Origin: Bin87 sp963666415
GTDB lineage: Bacteria; Chloroflexota; Dehalococcoidia; Lucifugimonadales; UBA3495
Length of the DNA stretch: 64,000 bases
Assembly (NCBI GenBank): GCA_963666415.2
Contig: CAXXPD010000003.1
Location: 1-64,000, forward strand
Direction of reading: 5' to 3'
The position numbers were made by a program, and so were the translations under genes. The notes under the pieces are model-generated. The model ran no database searches. It saw only the letters and a program-made list of their open reading frames with translations, and was not told the DNA's origin. Positions 26,684-35,620 of the stretch are shown here, piece by piece (position 1 is the stretch's first letter; every line of letters starts with the position of its first letter).

Positions 26684-27546
26684 AGAGCCTGTCTACGATC
26701 TTTTTAGGATTAACACCGTGAAGGCAAGCACCACCATTTGCAGGCTGGTATTGAGCTTTCTTTCACAGTTTTTCCAGAGTCGGCGGCACTTTTCCAGCCA
26801 GGCGAAAGAGCGCTCCACCACCCATCGCTTCGGCAGCGCCACGAAGGTGTGCAGTTCGTTGCGTTTCACCACTTCCACCGCGGCTCCTAACAAGCTTTGC
26901 ACCGCAGCGGCAAAGGGCTTCCCGGTGTAACCCCCGTCCACCAGCACCTTCTGGACCTGGTTGAGGTCGGACCGGTTTTCGTCAAACATCGCCAAAGCTC
27001 CAGCCCGGTCGGTAACATTGGCGGTAGTCACATGTATCCCATGGGGCAATCCTTGCGTGTCCACCGCGATGTGACGCTTGATTCCGGACACCTTCTTGCC
27101 CGCGTCATAGCCCTTGCTATCAGCACTGTCCGTGTTCTTGACGCTCTGGGAGTCCACGATGCAGAAGCTGGTCTGCTCTTTCCGTCCATTGCTTTGCCGG
27201 GCCGCGCCAACCGATTTTTTTAGGACTTGCTCCAGAATGGAATCCTGACCCAGGCCAGGCCGCTCGCTCCATTGCCGGAAATACTGGTAGCAAGTGCGCC
27301 AATTGGAGAAGTCCGCGGGCAGCATTCGCCACTGGCACCCGCTTTTCAAGAGGTACAGCACCCCGCAGAAAACGTCATACAAGTCCACGGTGCGGGGCTT
27401 GGTCCGACGGCGGGCCGACTCCAGCACGGGCATAATACGGGCGAATTGCTCCCGGCTGATGTCGCTGGGATAGGAATGAGACATGATTACCCCTCCCCTG
27501 ATAATAGTCTCAACTTAACCTATTCCAGAGATCGTAGACAGGTTCT
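26684..27546. mobile_element. IS5-family (IS427-like) insertion sequence with TA target duplication
   Basis: The ends are AGAGCCTGTCTACGATCT at 26684-26701 and, reading inward from 27546, AGAACCTGTCTACGATCT, differing at one base. TA flanks both sides (26682-26683 and 27547-27548), the duplication expected for this IS5 subgroup. Total length is 863 bp with one transposase gene on the minus strand. It disrupts the gene remnant at 26136. Confidence 0.85.
26693..27484 (-). CDS. IS5-family transposase, 263 aa
   Basis: Intact DDE transposase. The N-terminal domain (SREQFARIMPVLESARRR, CGVLYLLKSGCQWRMLPADF) is the IS5-associated domain. The catalytic aspartates are in FCIVDSQSVKNTD and KVLVDGGYTGKPF, and the glutamate is in RWVVERSFAWLEKCRRLW. 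Full length for the family, single frame, no programmed shift. The gene nearly fills the element: it ends 9 bases inside the left inverted repeat. It is likely still functional, the best-preserved transposase here along with IS630, IS1380 and IS21. Confidence 0.9.
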   Translation of the reverse strand: MSHSYPSDISREQFARIMPVLESARRRTKPRTVDLYDVFCGVLYLLKSGCQWRMLPADFSNWRTCYQYFRQWSERPGLGQDSILEQVLKKSVGAARQSNGRKEQTSFCIVDSQSVKNTDSADSKGYDAGKKVSGIKRHIAVDTQGLPHGIHVTTANVTDRAGALAMFDENRSDLNQVQKVLVDGGYTGKPFAAAVQSLLGAAVEVVKRNELHTFVALPKRWVVERSFAWLEKCRRLWKNCERKLNTSLQMVVLAFTVLILKRS

Positions 27547-27722
27547 TAGAACCGCTGCCAGCTTGTCTACGGTGGTTTGGCCACGTGTTCAGTCCGTTAT
27601 AGTGGTAGTCACGTAAGCTGAGTGCTGTGACCATTACAATTTACGATATCATTCTCCATCAGGCGGTTGGCCAATAGCAGCCTTAAGAATTGTAGATATC
27701 CAGCCGACGGATGAACCCACAT
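27547..27722. other. Short region between IS5 and the HEPN gene end
   Basis: It carries the few upstream codons of the IS5-disrupted remnant (27549-27588) and otherwise nothing recognisable. Confidence 0.3.
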
Positions 27723-28171
27723 TTATAACAAACTCCTGTAGCTAACCCCCGTGTAGCCACAGAATCTCAATAGCGAGTGTTCGAGATAAAATTGACTGAG
27801 GTCATGAAGACGGACATACTGCATTAGATCGCCATCAACATATTTGAGATGACCAGGCTTGATTACCGGGTTTCTGTCGAGTGGATGGATAATGTAATTA
27901 CGCACATCGGCGAGCAACATAGCACCTTTATTGTCCGTGATCTTTAGATCTGCACAAAGCTTTTGTGCGTACGGATTTTCGTTGCCGTCCAAATAGCGGT
28001 TGGGGATTTTGTAACAACGCAATACTTTGTCAATTGACTCCCCCGAGTTCCCACGGATAGTTTGTGCGAGAGCCAGCCCGACGAGCACCTCCACGCCTGC
28101 AAAACTCTTTGCCACAGCGTCCCGTAGGACTCCAGCTGTTCGCATGGCATTGCTGTCTGCATAACAATCTA

Positions 28172-29379
28172 GTACCGTGTCAATCTGGTTTTGTAGGGTA
28201 GATATGCTGGAGCTTACGGCGAGCATCTTGGGTGGTAAACCGCCAGTCTATGGCTGATTTTGCTGCGTTGCGCTCGCGTTCGAGCGCCGCAACCTCTCGC
28301 CGCAGCTCCGGCTCATCGCTGATACGGCGGTTCAGACACCCTCTGCTGAAGACGCTCAACTCGATCTCAGCCATGTTCAGCCAGCTGCCATGCGTAGGAG
28401 TGTAATGAAACTCGAGGCGTTGGGCGATGCGCCGAGCTTCGCACGGCTCAAATGCTTCGTAGAGCGAGCCGAGCTTGTGGGTGTTGAGGTTGTCCAGTAC
28501 CAGCCTGACCACCTCGGCATCAGGGTAGGCCTCGTCCACCAGCCACCGCATCTGGTGCGCGAAGTCCACGGCAGTGCGGCGCTCGGTCACCTCCACATGT
28601 CTCCATCCACCCTTCGGCTCGCAGATCATGAACAGGTTCCGGGTCCCGTTTCGCTGGTACTCGGTGTCATAGCGTGCCACCCGTCCGGGGGCAGCCTCGA
28701 TGGGCGGACGCACCTCCCCAGTCAATTGCCTGGAGGTCTCGTCGAAACACACTACCGGACGCTCCGGATTGTACTCCGGTTGGTACAGGTCCAGCACGTC
28801 CTCCATCCGCGCCACGAACTCCCCGCTCACCTTGGGGATACACCACTCTTTCTTCTGCCAGGGCTTGAGTTCGTTTTTTTGAGTATCTGGCGCACCGTCT
28901 CCAGGGAGATGCTCTCGGCAAACTCCAACTCCACCACCTGGTCGGCCAACAACTGGAGTGTCCAGTGCGTGTGCCCTTCGGGCGCGGCGCGGCACGCGAA
29001 GGCGATCAGGTGCGCTTCCTGCTTGCCGTCCAGCTTGCGCTCCTGGCCCGGCCGCGGTCGGTCATTGATGGCGGCCTCAAGTCCTTCCTCCACGTACCGC
29101 TTCCGCGCTCTGGCGACCGTGGCCGCGTTGACCAACAGCACATCGGCTATCTTACGGTCCCGAAGCCCCTGGTCAGCCTTGAGCAGCGACAGCGCACGCT
29201 TCACGGTGCGCACTGACGCCTTGCCCCGCTGGGAAACCTCATTGAGACGGGAGCGTTCGGCCTCGGTCAGCTCTACTTTATACTTGATGGCAGCCATGGC
29301 TGGGCACTTCCTCACACAAAGATCATGCCCCAGTATGGCTGCTTTCTCATATTATTACAAATCTACCTGGCAACGGTAC
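28172..29379. mobile_element. IS630-family insertion sequence with TA duplication
   Basis: Both ends begin GTACCGT reading inward (28172 and, on the other strand, 29379) and have partly matching inner bases, the terminal repeats. TA flanks each side (28170-28171 and 29380-29381) within CTAG, the classical IS630 target. Length is 1208 bp. The element sits inside the HEPN gene and carries one transposase read through a frameshift. Confidence 0.9.
28180..29297 (-). CDS. IS630-family transposase, probably made by programmed frameshift
   Basis: The first frame starts at ATG 29297 (MAAIKYKVELTEAERSRLNE) and encodes the helix-turn-helix domain (RKIADVLLVNAATVARARKR). The second frame encodes the DDE domain (PVVCFDETSRQLTG, VVRLVLDNLNTHKLGSLYEA, THGSWLNMAEIELSVFSRGC), ending at 28180. 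The frames meet at a run of seven A residues on the coding strand near 28874-28880, where the joined product reads RQILKKNELKPWQKKEW. Slippage at A6-A7 is a known way for IS630 elements to make the full enzyme of about 360 residues. All three acidic catalytic residues are present. Confidence 0.85.
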
Positions 29380-30385
29380 TAGGACAGCGATCATCTCGTC
29401 CTTATTCCCTTGCCATCTGTGCCAGAATTTTGGAAAGAGCCCTTCCAAAATATAACCAAAAGGTGCTTCTCTGGGATGATTAAACCAATTCAATCGACGT
29501 TGCCAATCATTCTCAAACTTCCCTACTTCACCCCAAACCACTTGCCTGTGGTGGTCGTATCCGACGACAACTGTCGGTAAGCAGTAATTGCCCATGGTGA
29601 ATGTAAAGAAGTAGCGTAATCCGTCCAGGAAGTCGGATAATTCCGCCACCGTAAAGTCGCCACCGTCGTCCCTCTCCACAACACCAGTATGGCTGACTGA
29701 ATCCCTGGTCTCGTCATCGTCTTTTGTGAGCGTGATGACCCAGCCATCTCTAGTGCGGAGAGTGAGGTGGTGCTGGGCAGGAGTGATGGTAAGTTTTGCG
29801 CCATCCTCCAGCTTGGCTCCTATGCAGCGCAAAGTTCGATATTCGGCCTCGGTGATGCCCTCAATCGATGAGAACTGTTTTTCGGGCGTCGCAAAATCCC
29901 GAAATGTCCGGATACAGAAATTCGCCGTTTTCAGCTTGCTATTCTGCAGCACTACTTGGTTATCCAGGAGAACCAATTCCCCAGCACGATCTTCGCCAGC
30001 GTATAAGATTCGTGCCTGCAACGGAGGGTTCAACCTGCCTGGACGCATTGGCAACGGCAATGTGTGGAGTTGCAATTCTACGGGGCCCTGGTCTGACCAG
30101 ACTTGTTCCAAGATCGGCTGCGACTTTAAATATTCCCAAATGCGTCCCCGGAGGGGTCCAACAGCGTCGGCCCCCGGATCGGAATCCTGTGCGTTAAAGT
30201 ATTTCATCCTGAAATAGCCTTCAGGAGCTATTTCGGGCACCACGATGATGTCAAAGTCTTTCCCTTGGTATTTCAAGGTTGCTGGTACGGGGACATCCAG
30301 CTCTGCATTCAAGATTTCTCTGAAAAACGCACTTTCAAGGGGCTTCAGTTCCATTGTGGTCTCCTGGATTCGGAAACGGTGTGTA

Positions 30386-32118
30386 AACCCCAATCCACCG
30401 AAAAGATGAGTGTCGCGGTGTGCTGAAGGGGTAAGAAAGTGCTCCTGTGCATCTGGGATAATGGCTTTTGAAACAGGAAACCGTCCCCAGGCCAGGAGCA
30501 CCCAAAAGATGCTAGCAGATGACCACCCCGACCGCATCCAAATCGCCTTTGACGACCACCGCCTGGTGGCCAATGCTGGGCTGATCCTGCCAGCCACGCT
30601 GGGCCGGCATCTGGGCCGGCCCGAACTGGTTGACCGGCACCTGGACCTGGGTCGCGCCCCAGGCCGAGCCAACACCGGCGACAAGGTGATGACGCTGGTG
30701 GCGTCTGCTCTGGCCGGAGGAGACTGCATTGACGACGCCGACGTGCTGCGCACCGGCGGGACGGCTAGCGCCATCGACTGCGTAGTCAAGGCGCCATCCA
30801 CCCTGGGGACCTTCCTGCGCAGTTTCCGGTGGGGCCACGTCCGCCAACTGGATCGGGTCAGCCGGGAGCTGCTGGCCCGGGCCTGGTCGGCTGGGGCCGG
30901 ACCCGGCGACGGGCCGTTGACCATCGACCTGGACTCCACCATCTGCGAGACATACGGTCTGGCCAAGGAGGGGGCGCGCGACCACGGCTACACCGGCCAG
31001 CGAGGCTATCACCCGCTGCTGGCCATCGCCGCCGGCACCGGCGACGTGCTGATGGCTCGGCTGCGCAAGGGCCGCGCCAACACCGTTCGGGGCGCCGCCC
31101 ACTTTCTACGCGAGACGGTGGGGCGGGTACGCTACGCTGGCGCCAGAGGACAACTCACGGTGCGGGCTGACAGCGGCTTCTACACCCACGCCATCGTCGC
31201 CGTCTGCCGCAAGATGGATGTGCGCTACTCCATCACCGTCCGCCAGCAAGCCCGCCTGCGGAATATCATCGAGGCCATACCCGAGACTGACTGGACGCCG
31301 ATTCCCTACTGGATGGACGGCGCCGCCGACGTGGCGGAGACCACCTACGTCCCCTTCCAGGATGAGCCCGACGCCGCACCGGTGCGGCTCATCGTCCGGC
31401 GGGTGCAGCCCACGCCCGGCTCCCAGCTGGCCCTCTTCGCCAGCTACCGCTATCACGGCTGCATCACCGACCGAGACGGGGACACCCTGGAACTGGAGGC
31501 CGACCATCGGCGCCACGCCGAGATCGAGAACGCCATCCGAGACCTCAAGTACGGCGTCGGGCTCAACCATCTCCCCTCAGGCCGCTTCGCCGCCAACGGC
31601 GCCTGGCTGGCGGTGCAGGTGATGGCCCACAACCTGGCCCGCTGGACCGCGCGCATCGGTCTGGGTGAGCAACTGGTAACCACCAAGACCCTCCGACGAC
31701 GCTTCTTCTCCCTCGCCGGACGGCTCACCCGCTCGGCGCGCCGCCTCACTTTGCATCTGCCCCAGCGCTGGCCCTGGAAAAACCAGTTCAGTCGCGCCTT
31801 GGCTCGATTGCGAGCAATTCCACTCCCAGCCTGACGGCACCGCTGGTGTCAACGCCGACGGAGATCTGACCCACTCACCAGACTACCCGACCGCCTCGCA
31901 GACTTGCGCCAGGCTGGTCCCCGAGCGTCTCTTGCTGCACACTACCCTGACAATTTCGCCCAGCATCGCCACCGCGGGCCGCCATCATCGTGTCTGTGTG
32001 GCTATCTCACGCCGCCCTCATCCCCATCTATTGGAATCGGGCTTGCCCCGTTCGCCTTCCCTTGCCCATCATCCCTGGTGTCAACGCCACGGCCCATCGC
32101 TTCGGTGGATTCGGGATT
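30386..32118. mobile_element. IS1380-family insertion sequence
   Basis: The left end AAACCCCAATCCACCGAA (from about 30385) matches, with two or three mismatches, the reverse complement of the right end TTCGGTGGATTCGGGATT (32101-32118). Length is about 1.73 kb, usual for the family. I could not find an identical 4-5 bp duplication. The element separates the HEPN gene start (30354) from the 119-aa gene (ending 32117), and its right end reaches that gene's stop codon. Confidence 0.8.
30509..31834 (+). CDS. IS1380-family transposase, 441 aa
   Basis: Start ATG 30509 follows GGAG in CCAGGAGCACCC. The protein is complete: LVANAGLILPATLGRHLG near the start, NTGDKVMTLVASALAGGDCI, then catalytic LTIDLDSTICETYGLAKEGA, LTVRADSGFYTHAIV, and the late AEIENAIRDLKYGVGLNHLP with its glutamate. 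The C-terminus is strongly basic (RRFFSLAGRLTRSARRL). It appears intact and potentially active. It is transcribed opposite to the defence genes it separates. Confidence 0.92.
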   Translation: MLADDHPDRIQIAFDDHRLVANAGLILPATLGRHLGRPELVDRHLDLGRAPGRANTGDKVMTLVASALAGGDCIDDADVLRTGGTASAIDCVVKAPSTLGTFLRSFRWGHVRQLDRVSRELLARAWSAGAGPGDGPLTIDLDSTICETYGLAKEGARDHGYTGQRGYHPLLAIAAGTGDVLMARLRKGRANTVRGAAHFLRETVGRVRYAGARGQLTVRADSGFYTHAIVAVCRKMDVRYSITVRQQARLRNIIEAIPETDWTPIPYWMDGAADVAETTYVPFQDEPDAAPVRLIVRRVQPTPGSQLALFASYRYHGCITDRDGDTLELEADHRRHAEIENAIRDLKYGVGLNHLPSGRFAANGAWLAVQVMAHNLARWTARIGLGEQLVTTKTLRRRFFSLAGRLTRSARRLTLHLPQRWPWKNQFSRALARLRAIPLPA

Positions 32119-32476
32119 AGCTGTCCAACGGGATCTCGCTGCCCACCAGGTAATCCCGTCCGTAGGCAGACAACTGCATCCCCATCATGATGCTTCCGAT
32201 CTTAAGGATTGTTTCGCCATTCTCTGCAAGCAATGATATGGTCATACCGTCTGGGCGGAGCCCCTGTTCTAAGAATTTTAGCATTGGGACCCCGAACAGG
32301 TACCATTCAGGTGGACGACCGTCTGGAGACCGTCGCGACTCTGCGGCTGCGGTTCCAGAGTATTCTTCAACCGTCCCGTCTGGGTGTTCAATTCGGGCTC
32401 GAGCGGCTTCAATCTTTCGCACTTTTCGTACTCGCCCATCAAGGTCGGTGAATTCCTCTTCGGTTATTCGTACCAT
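32117..32476 (-). CDS. Hypothetical protein, 119 aa, between type IIL RM and HEPN genes
   Basis: ATG 32476 begins MVRITEEEFTDLDGRVRKVR. The protein is well formed: KIEAARARIEHPDGTVEEY, PPEWYLFGVPMLKFLEQ, GMTISLLAENGETILKIGS and a GRDYLVGSEIPLDS end. It looks like a small beta-sandwich protein with no known motif. The gene lies 87 bases downstream of the MmeI-like enzyme on the same strand. Before IS1380 arrived, the HEPN gene would have started only a few tens of bases further on. Its last codon overlaps the IS end, so the extreme C-terminus may not be original. Confidence 0.6.
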   Translation of the reverse strand: MVRITEEEFTDLDGRVRKVRKIEAARARIEHPDGTVEEYSGTAAAESRRSPDGRPPEWYLFGVPMLKFLEQGLRPDGMTISLLAENGETILKIGSIMMGMQLSAYGRDYLVGSEIPLDS

Positions 32477-32563
32477 GCGTTATTCCTTCGTTTGGGAGAG
32501 CCCGCTGATCTGGTCTGCACCCGGACAGGAGCTGTACGCCGACAGCGGTTGATCGGGCTACCG

Positions 32564-35383
32564 TTACTCTGAATTGGTTTCTGCTCCCATCCGCTCCAGG
32601 TTCAGCGCCAGCAGCCGCTCCAGTATCTCGGCGTCGGGCAGGTGCGCCGGCCACCCATAGGCGTCGGCCACCGCCGCGTCGAGCCGGGCGTGGATGTTGT
32701 CCAGCCACGTTGGCCGCTGGTTGTACAGGTTGGTCAGCGTCCGCTTCCGCAGTTCCGCCGCGCTGCCCCCCGGCGGATTCAGCCAGCCCTCCCGCAGCGA
32801 GTTCAACTCCGCCGCCGCCGCGCCGATGGCCTCCCGCTGCTCCTCCGTTGGACGCGGAAACGGGAACGTTTCAAAGGTGGCGGTGTGCGAATAGCGAAAG
32901 CCAGACTCGGCTTCCCGCAGTTGTGTCCCCGTTGCCCTGGCCCATGCTTCGTGAAATCGCGAATGCAGCACACCCAAGTCGTAGTCTGTGTCGCTGGCAA
33001 TTGCGACTATCGCACCGTCCGGGATTACGTGGGCTTGTAGGAAAACAAATATGCGATGCTTCGCGACGCGTGGAGTTGCGATGTACTTATTAAGGTTCTT
33101 CACGGCTTGTCTAAAATCAGGAGCAGTGCGCCCGTGAACCCACCAACGACGTCTTTCAAGTGGGTTCCTAACGCCCTCGCGGAACGGTTTTACGTGTTCC
33201 TTCACGTACTCAAAAGGCATCTCATATTGGGCAGCCTCATATTCGGACATGTTCATATCAAAGTCGACAATCCACATATCACGAGGCCGTCTGGTGATAT
33301 CAAGTGCATTGACCCATTGGCGCACTACGTCAGAATTCGGGCAGTTGTTGGGGTTTCCCACCGCGCTTAGCATTTGTGAAGCAGTTCTTGCATCAATCTC
33401 GAACTTGCCTTTTTTCATGTCTCCGATGAATGATCGGCTGGCGTTCTCGGTGAGCCTGACTGCTTTTGTCAGATCAACTCCTGCCGTGAGGTTCGCATTG
33501 ACGGCGGTCACAGCCAAACTATCTAGTTCCTTGCCGGCCTCTGTGCCGTCGTCAAAACACACGATAGAAACGTGCACGATTGCTCCGTCGAGCATCCATG
33601 GACGATCCGAATGAGCGGCAAATATGTCGCCCGTCTCTTTGATGCGCTCCAATACCCGTCTGTTTGCGCCGCCGCGAATTCCCTGCGTCGCCAACAAGCC
33701 AACTCGCTGGGCACTGCCGTCCTCAATCATCTGGCGCGCTTTTTCGAACCAATAGCAGCAATAGTCGCTGTAGTTGGGAATTCGAGCCCCATACAAATGA
33801 AACAGTGAATCAGTATGCGATTCTGGTAGGTTCCCGCGGATAAGCTGACTCTCCAAAAACGGCGGGTTCCCCACGATGAACTCCGCCGCCGGCCACTCCG
33901 GTTCCGCCGGATGCTCCGGGTCGGTCAGGTCCAGTATCGCGTCCGTCTGCCGTATCGTGTCCAGCGGCGTCAGGATCGGCCGCTGCGTGTACGGGAATCC
34001 GTTGGCCTGGTGCCACTGGATGTAGCCGATCCACAGCGCCGTCCGCGCCAGTTCCGCCGCGTAGTGATTGATCTCCAATCCCAGCATCTGGTCCGGCTGC
34101 ACCGTCGGCATCAGCCCGTGCCACCCGCGCACCGCCGCGAAGTCGATCACCTCCCGCTCCAGGTCCAGCAGCAACCGCAGCGCGATGTACAGGAAGTTGC
34201 CGCTGCCGCACGCCGGGTCCAGCACCCGCACCGACGCCAGCCGATGCCGGAACACCTCCAGTTCCTCCCGTGCTCTGGTCCTCAGTGCCGTTGCCAGCGC
34301 GGTCAGGGGATCAAATCCCGGACTTGGTGCTGTCGCCACCACGGTATGGGCATTCTGTTCCGCGTCCAGCAGTTTGTCGATCGCGCCCCGCGTCTCCTCC
34401 CACTCCCGGCGCAGCGGCGTCATCACCACCGGTTCCACCACCAGCTCGATATCGTCGGCGCCGGTGTAGTGCGCCCCCGTCTGCGCCCGCTTGGATGCGT
34501 CCAGCGCTCGCTCGAACAGCGTCCCGAATATCGACGGCTCGATGTCCCGCCAGTTGCGCTCGCACGCCTCGCCTAGCCGTTGCAGGGCAACCGTGCTCAA
34601 CTCCACGGTGTCTACCACGTTGAACAGGTCGCCGTTGAAGTGGGCGATTTGGTCGGCGCCGGCATGCCCACCGGTAGCCATCAGAATGAACAGGCTGCGT
34701 ATTGCCTCGTCGAACGTTTCCGGATTGCGATAGTGTTGGCCGACGATGCGGGTGAACAGCCCATCCGGCAGCAGGCCTGCGTCCTCCGAGTACAGGCAGA
34801 ACACCAGCTGATTCAGGTACCGTGCCAACCGTTCGGGATTCTCGTTGCGCGCCTCCATGTCCACCACGATGGACTGGAACACCGCCGCCGTCTCCCGCGT
34901 CACCGCGTCCACCGACCGCAGGCGGTCGCGGAACCGGTGCGGCGCGAAGAACACGTCCCGCACCAGGCCCAGCCGCTCCGGCTGCTCCAGTTCCCCGATA
35001 CCGAGGTCGTAGCGCGCCGTCTCCATCCCCGGGAAGTTGGTCTGGATGCGTATCGTCTCGAAGGACGACACGATCAGCAGCGGCGGCGTCTTCAGGTGTA
35101 CCTGGTAGCGCAGCAGCTGGTCGAAGGCGCCGTCCAGCTGCGCGTCCTGTCCCTTGAACTCCCAACCGAAATGCTCCTCGAAGTAGGCGTCGGCGAACCC
35201 GCCCGGCACGCTCTTTTCGAAGGTGAACGCCTCCGGATCGCCGTACCCCGCCGGCGTCGCGTGGCCCACCAGCCCGCACAGGTCGTTGAAGAACGACTGC
35301 GCCCCCTGCCGTTCGCCGAAGCCGGCGTCCCGCCAGCGCGCGACAAACTCCTGCGGTGTCATTGTAGGCAGTTGCAGTGTCAT
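32564..35383 (-). CDS. MmeI-like type IIL restriction-modification enzyme, 939 aa
   Basis: The nuclease domain at the N-terminus has GGFADAYFEEHFGWEFKGQ, giving D65 and E75-x-K77, the same spacing as MmeI D70/E80/K82. A helical connector follows (ARYLNQLVFCLYSEDAGLLP). Methyltransferase motif I is VLDPACGSGNFLYIAL (388-403) and motif IV GNPPFLES (506-513). The C-terminal half includes TRRPRDMWIVDFDMNMSEY and WWVHGRTAPDFRQAVKNL, the target-recognition region of MmeI, and ends with the DAAVADAYGWPAHL helix bundle. Length is close to the 919 residues of MmeI. One chain should cut and methylate; the recognition sequence is not predictable here. ATG 35404 is an alternative start. Confidence 0.92.
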   Translation of the reverse strand: MTLQLPTMTPQEFVARWRDAGFGERQGAQSFFNDLCGLVGHATPAGYGDPEAFTFEKSVPGGFADAYFEEHFGWEFKGQDAQLDGAFDQLLRYQVHLKTPPLLIVSSFETIRIQTNFPGMETARYDLGIGELEQPERLGLVRDVFFAPHRFRDRLRSVDAVTRETAAVFQSIVVDMEARNENPERLARYLNQLVFCLYSEDAGLLPDGLFTRIVGQHYRNPETFDEAIRSLFILMATGGHAGADQIAHFNGDLFNVVDTVELSTVALQRLGEACERNWRDIEPSIFGTLFERALDASKRAQTGAHYTGADDIELVVEPVVMTPLRREWEETRGAIDKLLDAEQNAHTVVATAPSPGFDPLTALATALRTRAREELEVFRHRLASVRVLDPACGSGNFLYIALRLLLDLEREVIDFAAVRGWHGLMPTVQPDQMLGLEINHYAAELARTALWIGYIQWHQANGFPYTQRPILTPLDTIRQTDAILDLTDPEHPAEPEWPAAEFIVGNPPFLESQLIRGNLPESHTDSLFHLYGARIPNYSDYCCYWFEKARQMIEDGSAQRVGLLATQGIRGGANRRVLERIKETGDIFAAHSDRPWMLDGAIVHVSIVCFDDGTEAGKELDSLAVTAVNANLTAGVDLTKAVRLTENASRSFIGDMKKGKFEIDARTASQMLSAVGNPNNCPNSDVVRQWVNALDITRRPRDMWIVDFDMNMSEYEAAQYEMPFEYVKEHVKPFREGVRNPLERRRWWVHGRTAPDFRQAVKNLNKYIATPRVAKHRIFVFLQAHVIPDGAIVAIASDTDYDLGVLHSRFHEAWARATGTQLREAESGFRYSHTATFETFPFPRPTEEQREAIGAAAAELNSLREGWLNPPGGSAAELRKRTLTNLYNQRPTWLDNIHARLDAAVADAYGWPAHLPDAEILERLLALNLERMGAETNSE

Positions 35384-35550
35384 CTCGTCCCCGAGCACCA
35401 ACATATCACTGGGTATGACTCGCCGCAAATAACCCAGGTGGTCGCAAGAATCGCACAACTTGCCGTTTATCGGTGTCGCTTGTAGCTACGGTTTAGCCTC
35501 ACAGTAGTCGCCTGCCGGGTAGTCGACGTAGCAATAGCCAACCCTCGGTG

Positions 35551-35610
35551 ATTAACGACGATTAGCGCATTGCCTCATTGAGAAATGTTACCGGAACTTT
35601 AGCGCCTGGG
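35551..35610 (+). repeat. Dispersed boundary repeat, copy 2 (short, diverged)
   Basis: TGATTAACGACGATTAGCGC, then ATTGCCTCA and TGTTACCGGAAC, match the first 60 bases of the family. It lies between the MmeI-like gene and the 510-aa gene. Confidence 0.55.
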
Positions 35611-35620
35611 GAGCAATGCC

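Larger units (their letters stand above)
27723..30354 (-). pseudogene. HEPN-domain defence-type gene split by IS630 (ancestral 473-aa protein)
   Basis: The N-terminal part runs from ATG 30354 (AGGAG upstream) to 29380 and the C-terminal part from 28169 to 27723. Removing 28172-29379 and one TA joins them in one frame of 474 codons; the joint reads EMIAVLDCYADSNAM. The first ~325 residues are a mixed domain (DFIIVV-type strands, LVLLDNQVVLQNSKLKTANF, ELSDFLDGLRYFFTFTMGNY). The C-terminal part has VRNYIIHPLDRNP, an R-x4-H motif (R415, H420 of the restored protein), the HEPN ribonuclease signature. The layout resembles ApeA-like abortive-infection proteins. The truncated N-terminal product (335 aa) may still be made. 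HEPN fold is inferred from the motif. Confidence 0.75.

Noticed and set aside
30355..30966. Upstream extension of the HEPN N-terminal frame beyond ATG 30354
   Set aside because: The extension is antisense to the IS1380 end; a good ribosome binding site marks 30354 as the start.
34580..35485. 301-residue plus-strand frame opposite the MmeI-like gene
   Set aside because: Shadow of a confidently assigned methyltransferase gene.
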